DNA from: Saprospiraceae bacterium UBA3362
GTDB taxonomy: Bacteria > Bacteroidota > Bacteroidia > Chitinophagales > Saprospiraceae
NCBI GenBank assembly: GCA_002360455.1
Contig: DEQQ01000096.1
Location: 62,001 to 126,000, forward strand
Direction: 5' to 3'
DNA: 64,000 nucleotides
Position numbers and translations under genes: made by a program. Positions 56,322-64,000 of the stretch are shown here, piece after piece. The notes beneath the pieces are model-generated. The model searched no databases. It was not told the DNA's origin and worked only from the letters and a program-made list of their open reading frames with translations. Position 1 is the first letter of the stretch, and every line of letters begins with the position of its first letter.

Positions 56322-57386
56322 TTGAAGCTGCTATTTGCTCCACAACATTGGGGTTTGGGACATATCACCAGATCAATACCAATAATTCAATATTTCATTG
56401 ATCAAAAGTTTGAAGTAGAATTAGCCTGCAGTGGTGCCGGAAAGGATTTTTTGTCCAAAGAATTTCCTAATCTGGTTGTACATGAACTTCCGGATTATAA
56501 TATCAATTATCCTAGCAATAGTATGGTTTGGAATATGTTTTTGCAGATCATCAAATTGCATAAAGCAATAATTCATGAGCATTTTGTTTGTAAGAAATTG
56601 TGCAATAAAATAAAGCCGGATTTGATCATATCTGATGCGAGGCTTGGAGTGGCACAAAAAGGAATTCCATCAATTATTATATCTCACCATCTTCATTTTC
56701 CACTTGGCAATTGGTTTTTGGAATGGATAAGTGATACTTGGGCGTATTTTTTTTACAAAACATTTGACCAATTATGGGTTCCGGATACCGGCCAGCAGGT
56801 AAATTTAGCCGGAAACCTCTCTCATAATTTCAAGAAAATGGAAAAACATTTTCTTGGTATCGTAAGCAGATTTAAAAAATTGAAGATTGATAAGCAGTTT
56901 GATATAGCTTTTATTTTATCAGGTCCGGAACCTCAAAGAAGTTTTTTAGAGCAACTTATTCTTAATCAAAAAGACAGTTTTGCGAATTTAAAGTGTGTAT
57001 TGGTTAGAGGAAATCAAAATGCAAAACCCATTGAAAAGATTCCCAATTTGGACGTAATTCCTTTGGCATTATCAGGTCAAATTAATAAAATAATGTGCGC
57101 TTCAGATTTGATCGTTTGCAGATCCGGTTATACCACTTTATTGGATCTTGCAGTGATTCAAAAACCGGCTATACTTATTCCGACACCCGGACAGCCTGAG
57201 CAAGAGTATCTTGCCAATGAGCTATTTGCAAAGAGATTGTTTTATTGGCAAGAACAATACTCTTTGGATTTAGAGCAAGCCTTGATACGATGTAAAGAAT
57301 TTAAGGGATATCCGGACATTGAATCAACCGAAAAGCTAGATGTTGTTATCCCTTATTATTTGAAGAAACTGTTCAACAAAAAATAA
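56322..57386 (+). CDS. Glycosyltransferase, MurG/MGT-like GT-B
   Basis: The 354-residue protein begins MKLLFAPQHWGLGHITRSIP, the Gly-rich start of MurG-like GT-B enzymes. It contains DLIISDARLGVA, then in the C-terminal domain IAFILSGPEPQRSFLEQLIL, IVCRSGYTTLLDLAVIQKPA and LIPTPGQPEQEYLANELFAK, the UDP-sugar binding region. The start is TTG at 56322, because an ATG at 56291 is in another frame. It may transfer a GlcNAc-like sugar in lipid or envelope glycan synthesis. It is not the peptidoglycan MurG, since no mur cluster is near and the sequence is divergent. Confidence 0.85.
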   Translation: MKLLFAPQHWGLGHITRSIPIIQYFIDQKFEVELACSGAGKDFLSKEFPNLVVHELPDYNINYPSNSMVWNMFLQIIKLHKAIIHEHFVCKKLCNKIKPDLIISDARLGVAQKGIPSIIISHHLHFPLGNWFLEWISDTWAYFFYKTFDQLWVPDTGQQVNLAGNLSHNFKKMEKHFLGIVSRFKKLKIDKQFDIAFILSGPEPQRSFLEQLILNQKDSFANLKCVLVRGNQNAKPIEKIPNLDVIPLALSGQINKIMCASDLIVCRSGYTTLLDLAVIQKPAILIPTPGQPEQEYLANELFAKRLFYWQEQYSLDLEQALIRCKEFKGYPDIESTEKLDVVIPYYLKKLFNKK

Positions 57387-57515
57387 TTTCCCCAAAACAT
57401 TAGCCAAAAAAACAAGCTAAGGACACAGTTGAACTTCATCTATTTCTCTTTACTCACAGACAATTTGAACAATTCAATAAAATTGGCTTTTATTATACAA
57501 TTAGTTGCGTAGATT

Positions 57516-59750
57516 ATGTTTAGAGTTTTAGTAGTAGCAATTGCCTTGTGTTCTTCTCCGCTTTTAGCTCAAAGTATTAAAGGTAAAGTTGTAAACCAAA
57601 AGAATAGCGTGCTGCAAGGTGTCAACATTTACTGGTTGGGCTCCAATAATCATGTTGAGACAGATCAAAATGGAGATTTTGAAATAGAGATTCCTTCCTC
57701 TATTGTAAAGAAACTCATTGCATCATACGCAGCCCATTCTTCTGACACTATAGAATATCAAAACCAGAACTCAATTCAATTTAGATTAAGTGAAATTAAA
57801 TCCTTAGATCAGGTTGTAATAAAGGCTCAACGAGATGGAATTTCCATTTCTGATATCAGTCCCATTAAGACAGAACAAATTTCTCAAACGGAGTTAAAAA
57901 AAGCAGCTTGCTGCGACCTGGCCGGATGTTTCGAAACTCAGGTCACAGTGCAACCACAGACTACGAATGTAATCACAAATTCTAAGGAACTAAGAATTTT
58001 AGGTCTTTCAGGAGTTTACAATCAAGTTTTGGTGGACGGATTTCCTATGATTCAAGCGTTGACTTATACCTATGGAATAAGCAGTATTCCGGGTTCGATT
58101 GTAGACAATATTTATATATCTAAAGGAGCAAACAGTGTTCTGCAAGGATTCGAAAGTATAAGTGGTCAAATTAATGTGGAAACAAAGGATCCCGACAAAA
58201 CAGACAAGTTGTATTTAAACGCCTACGTAAATAATTTTTTTGAGAAGCATCTGAATGCTAATTATTCTTTCAAAAAAAACAACTGGAGCAACCTTACAGC
58301 CATCCACACTATATTTCCTGCAGGAAAATTTGATCGTGATCATGACCAATTTTTGGATGTTCCTAAGTTGAATAGGATCATGTTATCCAATAAATGGAAG
58401 TATGGAACAGAGAATGGGTTAGCTTGGTATAGTTCAATAGGATTTAGATTTCTAAATGAAAAAAGAGTGGGAGGACAAGCTCAATTTTCACCACTCGAAG
58501 ATCGAGGAAGTACCTCAGTTTATGGACAGGTTGTAGGCTTGAATCAACCTGAAATTTGGACAAAAACAGCCTATAGACTGAATGATGCTCATCGTTTTGT
58601 CGCATTTGCTTCTTCATTTTATCAACAACAAAACTCTTATTTTGGAACCGTTCAATATGATGCCAAACAAACTAATTTGTATATCAATTTACAACATGAA
58701 TACAGCTACAAGAACAATGATGTAAAATATGGAGTAAGTCATAGATTATTATCGCTTGATGAGACTATTCATTTTTCTGACACAAGTCTAAAGAGAACAT
58801 ATAATGGTTCGTTCAATAAAGCTGAAAAAATTACCGGACTTTTTGCAGAAAATACAATGAAATTTTTAGACAATACGATGACATGGATTGCCGGAGTAAG
58901 ACTAGATCATCATAATCAGTTTGGTTTGCAATGGACACCCAGAACATTACTAAAATATGATATAAGACCAAAGTCAATTTTAAGATTGAATGTTGGTACC
59001 GGATGGAGAACCATAAACCTGTTTAGCGAGAATATTAATTTGTTGGTAAGTTCAAGAAATATTGTGATCACAGAAGAACTAAAACCGGAAAAGGCTCTGA
59101 ATTATGGAATTAATTTTACTCAAAAATTTGAAACAGAAGATGAAAATTTGTCGGGATACGTAAGCTGTGATTATTATAGAACTTCTTTTCAAAATCAGAT
59201 TTTTCCGGATTATGATTCAGATCCAACAAAAGCAATTATCAAGAATTTTACAGGAACCAGTGTAAGCAATGGATTTCAAATTGAGGCATCCATGAAACTT
59301 TATAAGTTGGTTGAGTTTAAAGCAGGCTACAATTATCTTGATGTATTTAGAAAAATTGAAAACAGTAAAATAAGTTTGCCATTTAATCCAAAGCATAAAA
59401 TTTTAACCACAGTAAGTTATATTCCAACAAGTAAATTGTACCATATAGATCTTAATGTTCATTGGTATGGAAAGCAGAGATTGGCAGACACAAAAACCAA
59501 TCCATTGGAGTTTAGAAGACCTAATTATTCTGACCCATATACCACATTCAACATTCAGTTTACCTATAATGTCAAGTCATTTGAACTTTATGCAGGTTGT
59601 GAAAATCTTTTTGATTTTAGGCAGCTGCAGCCTATTATTAGTTGGCAAAATCCTTTTAGCCAATACTTTGACACATCATCCGTTTGGGGGCCGACAAGAG
59701 GAAGAGAAATTTATTTTGGTTTGAGGTATAGAATAAAATATGAAGAGTAA
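57516..59750 (+). CDS. TonB-dependent outer membrane receptor
   Basis: The 744-residue protein has a signal peptide (MFRVLVVAIALCSSPLLAQ), a carboxypeptidase-regulatory-like domain at about 20-90, a plug domain with KKAACCDLAGCFETQVTVQP and LRILGLSGVYNQVLVDGFPM, and a 22-strand barrel that ends with an aromatic-rich C-terminus (GREIYFGLRYRIK). The Cys-containing plug sequence is found in a Bacteroidota group often linked with metal uptake; here the ligand is not shown by context. It is not paired with a SusD-like gene. Confidence 0.92.
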   Translation: MFRVLVVAIALCSSPLLAQSIKGKVVNQKNSVLQGVNIYWLGSNNHVETDQNGDFEIEIPSSIVKKLIASYAAHSSDTIEYQNQNSIQFRLSEIKSLDQVVIKAQRDGISISDISPIKTEQISQTELKKAACCDLAGCFETQVTVQPQTTNVITNSKELRILGLSGVYNQVLVDGFPMIQALTYTYGISSIPGSIVDNIYISKGANSVLQGFESISGQINVETKDPDKTDKLYLNAYVNNFFEKHLNANYSFKKNNWSNLTAIHTIFPAGKFDRDHDQFLDVPKLNRIMLSNKWKYGTENGLAWYSSIGFRFLNEKRVGGQAQFSPLEDRGSTSVYGQVVGLNQPEIWTKTAYRLNDAHRFVAFASSFYQQQNSYFGTVQYDAKQTNLYINLQHEYSYKNNDVKYGVSHRLLSLDETIHFSDTSLKRTYNGSFNKAEKITGLFAENTMKFLDNTMTWIAGVRLDHHNQFGLQWTPRTLLKYDIRPKSILRLNVGTGWRTINLFSENINLLVSSRNIVITEELKPEKALNYGINFTQKFETEDENLSGYVSCDYYRTSFQNQIFPDYDSDPTKAIIKNFTGTSVSNGFQIEASMKLYKLVEFKAGYNYLDVFRKIENSKISLPFNPKHKILTTVSYIPTSKLYHIDLNVHWYGKQRLADTKTNPLEFRRPNYSDPYTTFNIQFTYNVKSFELYAGCENLFDFRQLQPIISWQNPFSQYFDTSSVWGPTRGREIYFGLRYRIKYEE

Positions 59751-59836
59751 ATGGTAAAGAACAATTGATGGCTGTTTGACAAGAAGAATCTAATATAATT
59801 TGATTCTAACTTGGTTTTTATCAAACATTCCCTGTA

Positions 59837-59865
59837 TTGAACTCAAACAATTTATAGTACTTTTG
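59837..59865 (+). promoter_or_regulatory. Bacteroidetes-type promoter for the DUF2608 gene
   Basis: TTG at 59837-59839, then 18 bases, then TACTTTTG at 59858-59865, the same spacing as in front of dnaN. It lies 36 bases before the ATG at 59902. Confidence 0.6.
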
Positions 59866-59901
59866 TAGATCTAGTTTTTAGTTTGTTATTATTCTCATTT
59901 T

Positions 59902-60774
59902 ATGATGAAGCAGATTTTATCTTTGGTGGTTTTATGGATTTCGTGGTCTAACATTTATTCGCAATTTTTGATTGATACAGTTCTCAATCGATACTCTGCA
60001 ATTGATTCAATCATTCAACAGCAATTGACACAGGTCAGCAATTCCGATCTCTTGATCGTATTGGATATTGATAACACTATATTAAAATCAGATCATGATT
60101 TAGGCAGTGATTTTTGGTATCAGTGGCAGAGTGGTGAGTTAAAATATAAACCGGATATTGGTACACAAAAATTGGCCGATAAGTGTAAATATAATGAAGC
60201 CATTGGTCTTTTGTTTGAGCTCGGAACCATGTCTCTTAGCGATGACTCGGCCGCAGTTTTAATTAATAAATGGCAAAATAGCGGCCTAAGAGTTTTTGCA
60301 TTGACGTCACGAAGTCCTTCCTATCGCACTGCAACCGAACGAGAGCTCAAGCGCAATGGAATCGATCTGAAGCTCAATGAACTCAAAGACCTCAATGACA
60401 ATCGAATGAATTTTGATTACACTCTTCAACGAGAACTTAGTTACAAGAATGGTATTTTGATGAGCAGCGGAATGGATAAAGGGGAAATGTTATCATTTAT
60501 ATTAGGAAAATCAGGATCTCGTTTTAAAAATATTGTATTTGTTGATGATACCAGAAAAAATATTGATAACGTCAAAAGAAAGTACTCAGCTTGTTTGCAA
60601 ACCAATATTACCCTTGTTCATTTTACAAGAGTTGTAGAACAAAGATACTTATCTAACAATCAAGAAATTTTTACAGAAGATCAAATTGACCGGATGGATA
60701 AAGATTGGAAAAAATTACTTCAAACACTCTCAGACATTTTCCCTAAACGAGCTATAAAATGTGAATGTAAATAA
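59902..60774 (+). CDS. DUF2608 (HAD-like) secreted protein
   Basis: The 290-residue protein has a signal peptide (to about residue 20), then the HAD phosphatase-like motif LLIVLDIDNTILKSDHDLGS near residue 50 (DxDNT) and ALTSRSPSYRTATERELKRN, with IVFVDDTRKNIDNVKRKYSA near residue 215 as the metal-binding motif IV. Members of DUF2608 are exported proteins of unknown substrate. The canonical nucleophile and acid Asp residues are present, so catalysis is plausible. A terminator follows directly. Confidence 0.88.
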   Translation: MMKQILSLVVLWISWSNIYSQFLIDTVLNRYSAIDSIIQQQLTQVSNSDLLIVLDIDNTILKSDHDLGSDFWYQWQSGELKYKPDIGTQKLADKCKYNEAIGLLFELGTMSLSDDSAAVLINKWQNSGLRVFALTSRSPSYRTATERELKRNGIDLKLNELKDLNDNRMNFDYTLQRELSYKNGILMSSGMDKGEMLSFILGKSGSRFKNIVFVDDTRKNIDNVKRKYSACLQTNITLVHFTRVVEQRYLSNNQEIFTEDQIDRMDKDWKKLLQTLSDIFPKRAIKCECK

Positions 60775-60803
60775 AAAAGGCAATCAATTTTGATTGCCTT
60801 TTT
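60774..60803. terminator. Bidirectional hairpin terminator
   Basis: AAAAAGGCAATCAA pairs with TTGATTGCCTTTTT across a 2-base gap between two convergent genes. Confidence 0.85.
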
Positions 60804-60829
60804 CCAAAATTTGAATATTGTTAATTTTT

Positions 60830-63670
60830 TTAAGGCTTTTTTAGCTTATTTGCAAAATCGCCTCCTTTGAAGTAACTTATCTTTGAAGGGTCAATATGTT
60901 TTTTCATTGCCGCATTCACTTGATCTACGGTCAAATTTTCAATTTGTTTTTCAAGTTCGGCAGTAAAATCTAATGTTCTTCCAAGATTTAACATTGTATT
61001 CAACATTCCAGCCAATGTGTTATCTTGAGATCTGCTCACCTTTCTGGATTGGAGTAAACCTGATTTTGCATCTGTCAATTCTTTTTCTGTAAATCCATCT
61101 TTCAACATCTTTTCAATTTCTTCCTTAAAAGCGACCTCCAGTTTATCTCTGTTTTCCGGTGCATAAATTGCATACGCAGTAAAGCTTCCGCTTTGATCTT
61201 CTGAATTGGCACTGAATTGAGATCCAACACCATAACTTAATCCCTCTTTTTGACGAATTCTTGTTGCTAATCTACTGTTCAAAAATCCACCACCAAGGAT
61301 ATAATTTCCCATCAAGATAGCAGCATAATCCGGATCGCTGTCTTTGATCTTTAAATTACATCCTGCCAAAAACATTGAGTTAGCTTTATCAGGAGTTTCA
61401 ATATTAATATTTGCCGCCTGAACATCATTGTATTTTTGTTCCAGTCTAGAATAAGGCATTTTGCTTTTCCAAACTCCAAATTCTTTACCAACCAAGTCTT
61501 TGATCACAGCTTCATCAAAATCTCCAACAACAGCTACTGTTGCTGCATTGGCACCATAAAATTCAGAATGGAACTTTTTGACATCTTCTAAGTTGCAAGT
61601 CTTGATGGCCTCTAATTCTTCATCAATAGTATAAACATATCTTACGTCTTCTTTAGAATAAGGATTCAAGTGGCGAGAATATGCAGTTCCTACTTGTGCC
61701 TGAGGATCAGACTTTTGTTCCTCTATCGAAGCTAATTCTTCGTTTTTCAATTTATCAAATTCATTAGCATCAAAAGCAGGATTTTTCAAAATTTCCGTTA
61801 CAATTTTCATCACCGCCGGAAGATTCTCCTTGGTAGTTTGAATGGAAGCGTTTACAGTTCCTTGACTACCATAAATATTTACCTTCGCTTTTAGCTTGTC
61901 AAATTCATCCTTGATTTGCTGCCTGTTCATTGTCTTGGTTCCTTTATCAAGCATACTTGCAGTGAGCTGTGAAACCATAGCCTTGTTCATCAAACTTTTT
62001 ACATCTCCCATTCTTAGTGTCAAAGTTGCATTGACCAAATTCCCTTTGGTAAGTTTTGGCAAGAATGCATATTTGATGCTGTTGGGTTGCTGCCCTCTGT
62101 GTGTTCTTTTTTCAATGTTTGCAGGACTAGGGTCAAAATCTTCTCCTTGTGCGATAGGTGCATCACCTTTATATCCATTTACCAATGAAGCAATATCCGG
62201 AGATTTAGGGATTTCTGTTCTATCCGGAGTTGCATCAGGAACAAACATTCCTATGGTTCTGTTGGATGGTTTAAAATAGGTTTGAGCTACTCTTTGTACA
62301 TCTTCCGGTGTCACATTTCTTAGATAATCTCTGGTAATAAAAGCCAATCTCCAATCTCCCATTCCTATAAATTCAGAAATTGCAGTTCCTACTCTTTCAG
62401 TATTTCTATACAACAATTCGAATTCTTTGAGCATTTTTGATTTGGATCTTTCTACCTCTTCTTTTGTTGGTGGATTTGTAGCTATTTCATCTATGGTTTT
62501 AAGCATCGCATTCTTAGCTTCTTCCAGTGAATTTTCTTTTCTCACAGAAGCATTAAAATAAGCAAATCCCGGCTCTCTTAAGGTTGCACACCAACCCCAC
62601 TGAGAAGATGCTTTTTTTGTATCCACAAGTGCCTTGTACAATCTTCCCGAAGGTTCGTTGGTCATAATGTCTACCAATACATCGGCAGCAGTAGCGTCAG
62701 GATGTGATCCGGGAGCAATATGATACATACAAGAAACCGTCTGAACATCTCCTACACGCTTAAGGGTTACCATTCTCTCGCCATCTTGTGTAGGTTCTGA
62801 TGTATAAGTTGGAATCAACTCTCTGCTAGGTCGCGGAAGTTTACCAAAATACTCGTTCACCAATGCAATGGTTTTGGCTTCGTCAATTTTGCCTGCAACA
62901 GTCAATACAGCATTATCAGGTTGATAGTATTTTTTATAAAAAGCTTGAAGACGTTCTATGGGAACATTTTCTATATCAGATCTTGCTCCGATTGTGCTTT
63001 TTCCATAATTATGCCAGAGAAATCCTGTTGACAAAACACGCTCCATCAAAATAGACTGCGGATCGTTTTCACCACTTTCAAATTCATTTCTCACTACGCT
63101 CATTTCTGAGTCTAAATCTTTTTTTGCAATGTACGAATTAATCATCCTATCAGACTCAAGATCCAGTGCCCACTTTAAGTTTTCATCCGTTGCAGAAAAA
63201 GTCTCAAAATAATTTGTCCTGTCATACCAAGTCGTACCATTTGGTCTGGCACCATGAGAAGACAATTCATTAGGAATATCCTTATGAGTCGGTGTACCCT
63301 TAAAAACAAGATGTTCCAATAAGTGAGCCATTCCCGTCTCGCCATAACCTTCATGACGAGAGCCCACCAAGTAGGTAATGTTTACTGTAATAGTTTGTTT
63401 GGAATTGTCAGGATACAACAAGACCTTAAGCCCATTATCCAAAACATATTCAGTAATGCCCTCAACAGAGCTTAACTTTTTAGGAGTTCCTAAGGCCGCA
63501 GATCCGGAAGGGTTTATTACATTGCCGCCCATCTTACCATCAGGAGTCATATAAACTGCTGAGTTCGTGCCCACTTTCATGTCAGCAGGCTTCTTGCCTT
63601 TTCGTTGAGCCATTGCTCCCAAAGGCAGAAGAAGAGCAATCAAAAGACCATAATTGAAAAATTTACGCAT
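60830..63670 (-). CDS. M16 family zinc metallopeptidase (pitrilysin-like)
   Basis: From the ATG at 63670 the protein has a signal peptide (MRKFFNYGLLIALLLPLGAM) and two repeated M16 halves. The first half has the inverted zinc motif HLLEHLVFKG near residue 115 and the downstream metal Glu in VRNEFESGENDPQ. The second half is inactive and has LASIEEQKSDPQAQVGTAYS. Length and architecture match periplasmic or outer-membrane M16 proteases that degrade peptides. The frame extends to 63733, but the ATG at 63670 gives a proper signal peptide. Confidence 0.92.
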   Translation of the reverse strand: MRKFFNYGLLIALLLPLGAMAQRKGKKPADMKVGTNSAVYMTPDGKMGGNVINPSGSAALGTPKKLSSVEGITEYVLDNGLKVLLYPDNSKQTITVNITYLVGSRHEGYGETGMAHLLEHLVFKGTPTHKDIPNELSSHGARPNGTTWYDRTNYFETFSATDENLKWALDLESDRMINSYIAKKDLDSEMSVVRNEFESGENDPQSILMERVLSTGFLWHNYGKSTIGARSDIENVPIERLQAFYKKYYQPDNAVLTVAGKIDEAKTIALVNEYFGKLPRPSRELIPTYTSEPTQDGERMVTLKRVGDVQTVSCMYHIAPGSHPDATAADVLVDIMTNEPSGRLYKALVDTKKASSQWGWCATLREPGFAYFNASVRKENSLEEAKNAMLKTIDEIATNPPTKEEVERSKSKMLKEFELLYRNTERVGTAISEFIGMGDWRLAFITRDYLRNVTPEDVQRVAQTYFKPSNRTIGMFVPDATPDRTEIPKSPDIASLVNGYKGDAPIAQGEDFDPSPANIEKRTHRGQQPNSIKYAFLPKLTKGNLVNATLTLRMGDVKSLMNKAMVSQLTASMLDKGTKTMNRQQIKDEFDKLKAKVNIYGSQGTVNASIQTTKENLPAVMKIVTEILKNPAFDANEFDKLKNEELASIEEQKSDPQAQVGTAYSRHLNPYSKEDVRYVYTIDEELEAIKTCNLEDVKKFHSEFYGANAATVAVVGDFDEAVIKDLVGKEFGVWKSKMPYSRLEQKYNDVQAANINIETPDKANSMFLAGCNLKIKDSDPDYAAILMGNYILGGGFLNSRLATRIRQKEGLSYGVGSQFSANSEDQSGSFTAYAIYAPENRDKLEVAFKEEIEKMLKDGFTEKELTDAKSGLLQSRKVSRSQDNTLAGMLNTMLNLGRTLDFTAELEKQIENLTVDQVNAAMKKHIDPSKISYFKGGDFANKLKKP

Positions 63671-63939
63671 GATTGAAGGTTTTTTAATTTTATTGTTCAA
63701 ATGTACGACAAATTTCGTAGAAAAATTGTTCATTATAACCCTAACGGTTTTTTTTTAACAAAATTGTAAGAATTTTTGATTTTTGAACCTGATTGATTTT
63801 TTTATTCTGAATAAGCTTTTTTATGACCATTCATTCCCTTTTGATGTTGTGATTTGCTCAAAATCAAAGATTTATTCATAGCCTGATTATAGATCAAAAC
63901 TTGTACCAAAAACAAAGAATAACAAACAATTGATCCAAT
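63671..63939. other. AT-rich region upstream of the M16 gene
   Basis: AT-rich DNA without a gene. Presumably holds the M16 promoter on the minus strand, not assigned. Confidence 0.4.
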
Positions 63940-64000
63940 TTTGGCTGTGCCCCTCCCTTTGGTCGGGTCGCTCCCTTCCGGGCTCGCTTTCGCTCGGTCT
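63940..64000 (-). repeat. Dispersed GC-rich palindromic repeat, copy D (partial at window edge)
   Basis: On the minus strand from the edge the copy reads AGACCGAGCGAAAGCGAG, then CCCGGAAGGGAGCGACC, then CGACCAAAGGGAGG. It resembles copy C at GAG-GCG-AAA-GCG followed by CCGGAA and a GAC end. It is GC-rich within an AT-rich intergenic region and runs off the window. Confidence 0.5.

Noticed and set aside
1..64000. CRISPR arrays, transposases, integrases or phage genes
   Set aside because: None of the frames or repeats resembles them; the only repeats are the coding arrays and the four dispersed copies described.

Overview
The window looks like a chromosomal segment of a Bacteroidota bacterium, most likely near Saprospiria (inference). 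It is AT-rich, several secreted proteins carry C-terminal type IX secretion (T9SS) sorting domains, one gene is a PorZ-like T9SS component, ribosome binding sites are not evident, and several promoter-like sites match the Bacteroidetes -7 box TAnnTTTG. The organism is not named by any single feature. Most of the window is core chromosome with a few accessory stretches.

Layout. 1-1665: ECF sigma factor with a repeat-containing membrane partner cut by the window edge, and a YqeY-like protein. 1914-9470: OmpA/thrombospondin-3 envelope protein, pdxA, a glucosaminidase, a MuiA-like protein, the sliding clamp dnaN and nadD. 9616-18582: PorZ-like propeller, two small membrane proteins, a glycosyltransferase, an SPFH protein, a secreted GH30 hydrolase, a YdeI-like protein, a PH-domain pseudogene and DUF4286. 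18592-28093: a TPR protein, tRNA-Cys, a glutaryl-CoA dehydrogenase-like gene between inverted copies of a dispersed repeat, DUF2480, scpB, rsmA, pheT and a LolA-like protein. 28151-37714: an LVIVD-type T9SS protein, an AlkA-like glycosylase, pyrD, dnaX, an outer-membrane lipoprotein and a DsbD-like reductase with a doubled N-terminal domain.

38162-43501 is a 1779-residue T9SS surface protein. Its second half is a tandem array of about 241-residue units, each an SdrD_B-like domain plus a second domain. It is followed by a secreted T9SS esterase. 44934-53399 is the clearest accessory region, a glycan locus with two divergent arms. One arm has a FemAB/GNAT-like protein and a VpsJ-like barrel protein. 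The other has a flippase, an asparagine-synthase homologue lacking the N-terminal cysteine, two glycosyltransferases and a metzincin lipoprotein, several of them overlapping. No polymerase or initiating transferase is visible, so the locus would depend on genes elsewhere.

53474-63670 returns to housekeeping and envelope genes: a WG-repeat protein, rbfA, a MurG-like glycosyltransferase, a TonB-dependent receptor, a DUF2608 HAD-like protein and an M16 peptidase.

The best non-coding observations are a dispersed GC-rich repeat with a palindromic core, present in four copies aligned by eye, and a PH-domain gene broken by one in-frame TGA and a lost start codon. I saw no CRISPR array, transposase, rRNA or phage module. 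All family assignments come from reading motifs, not from searches.
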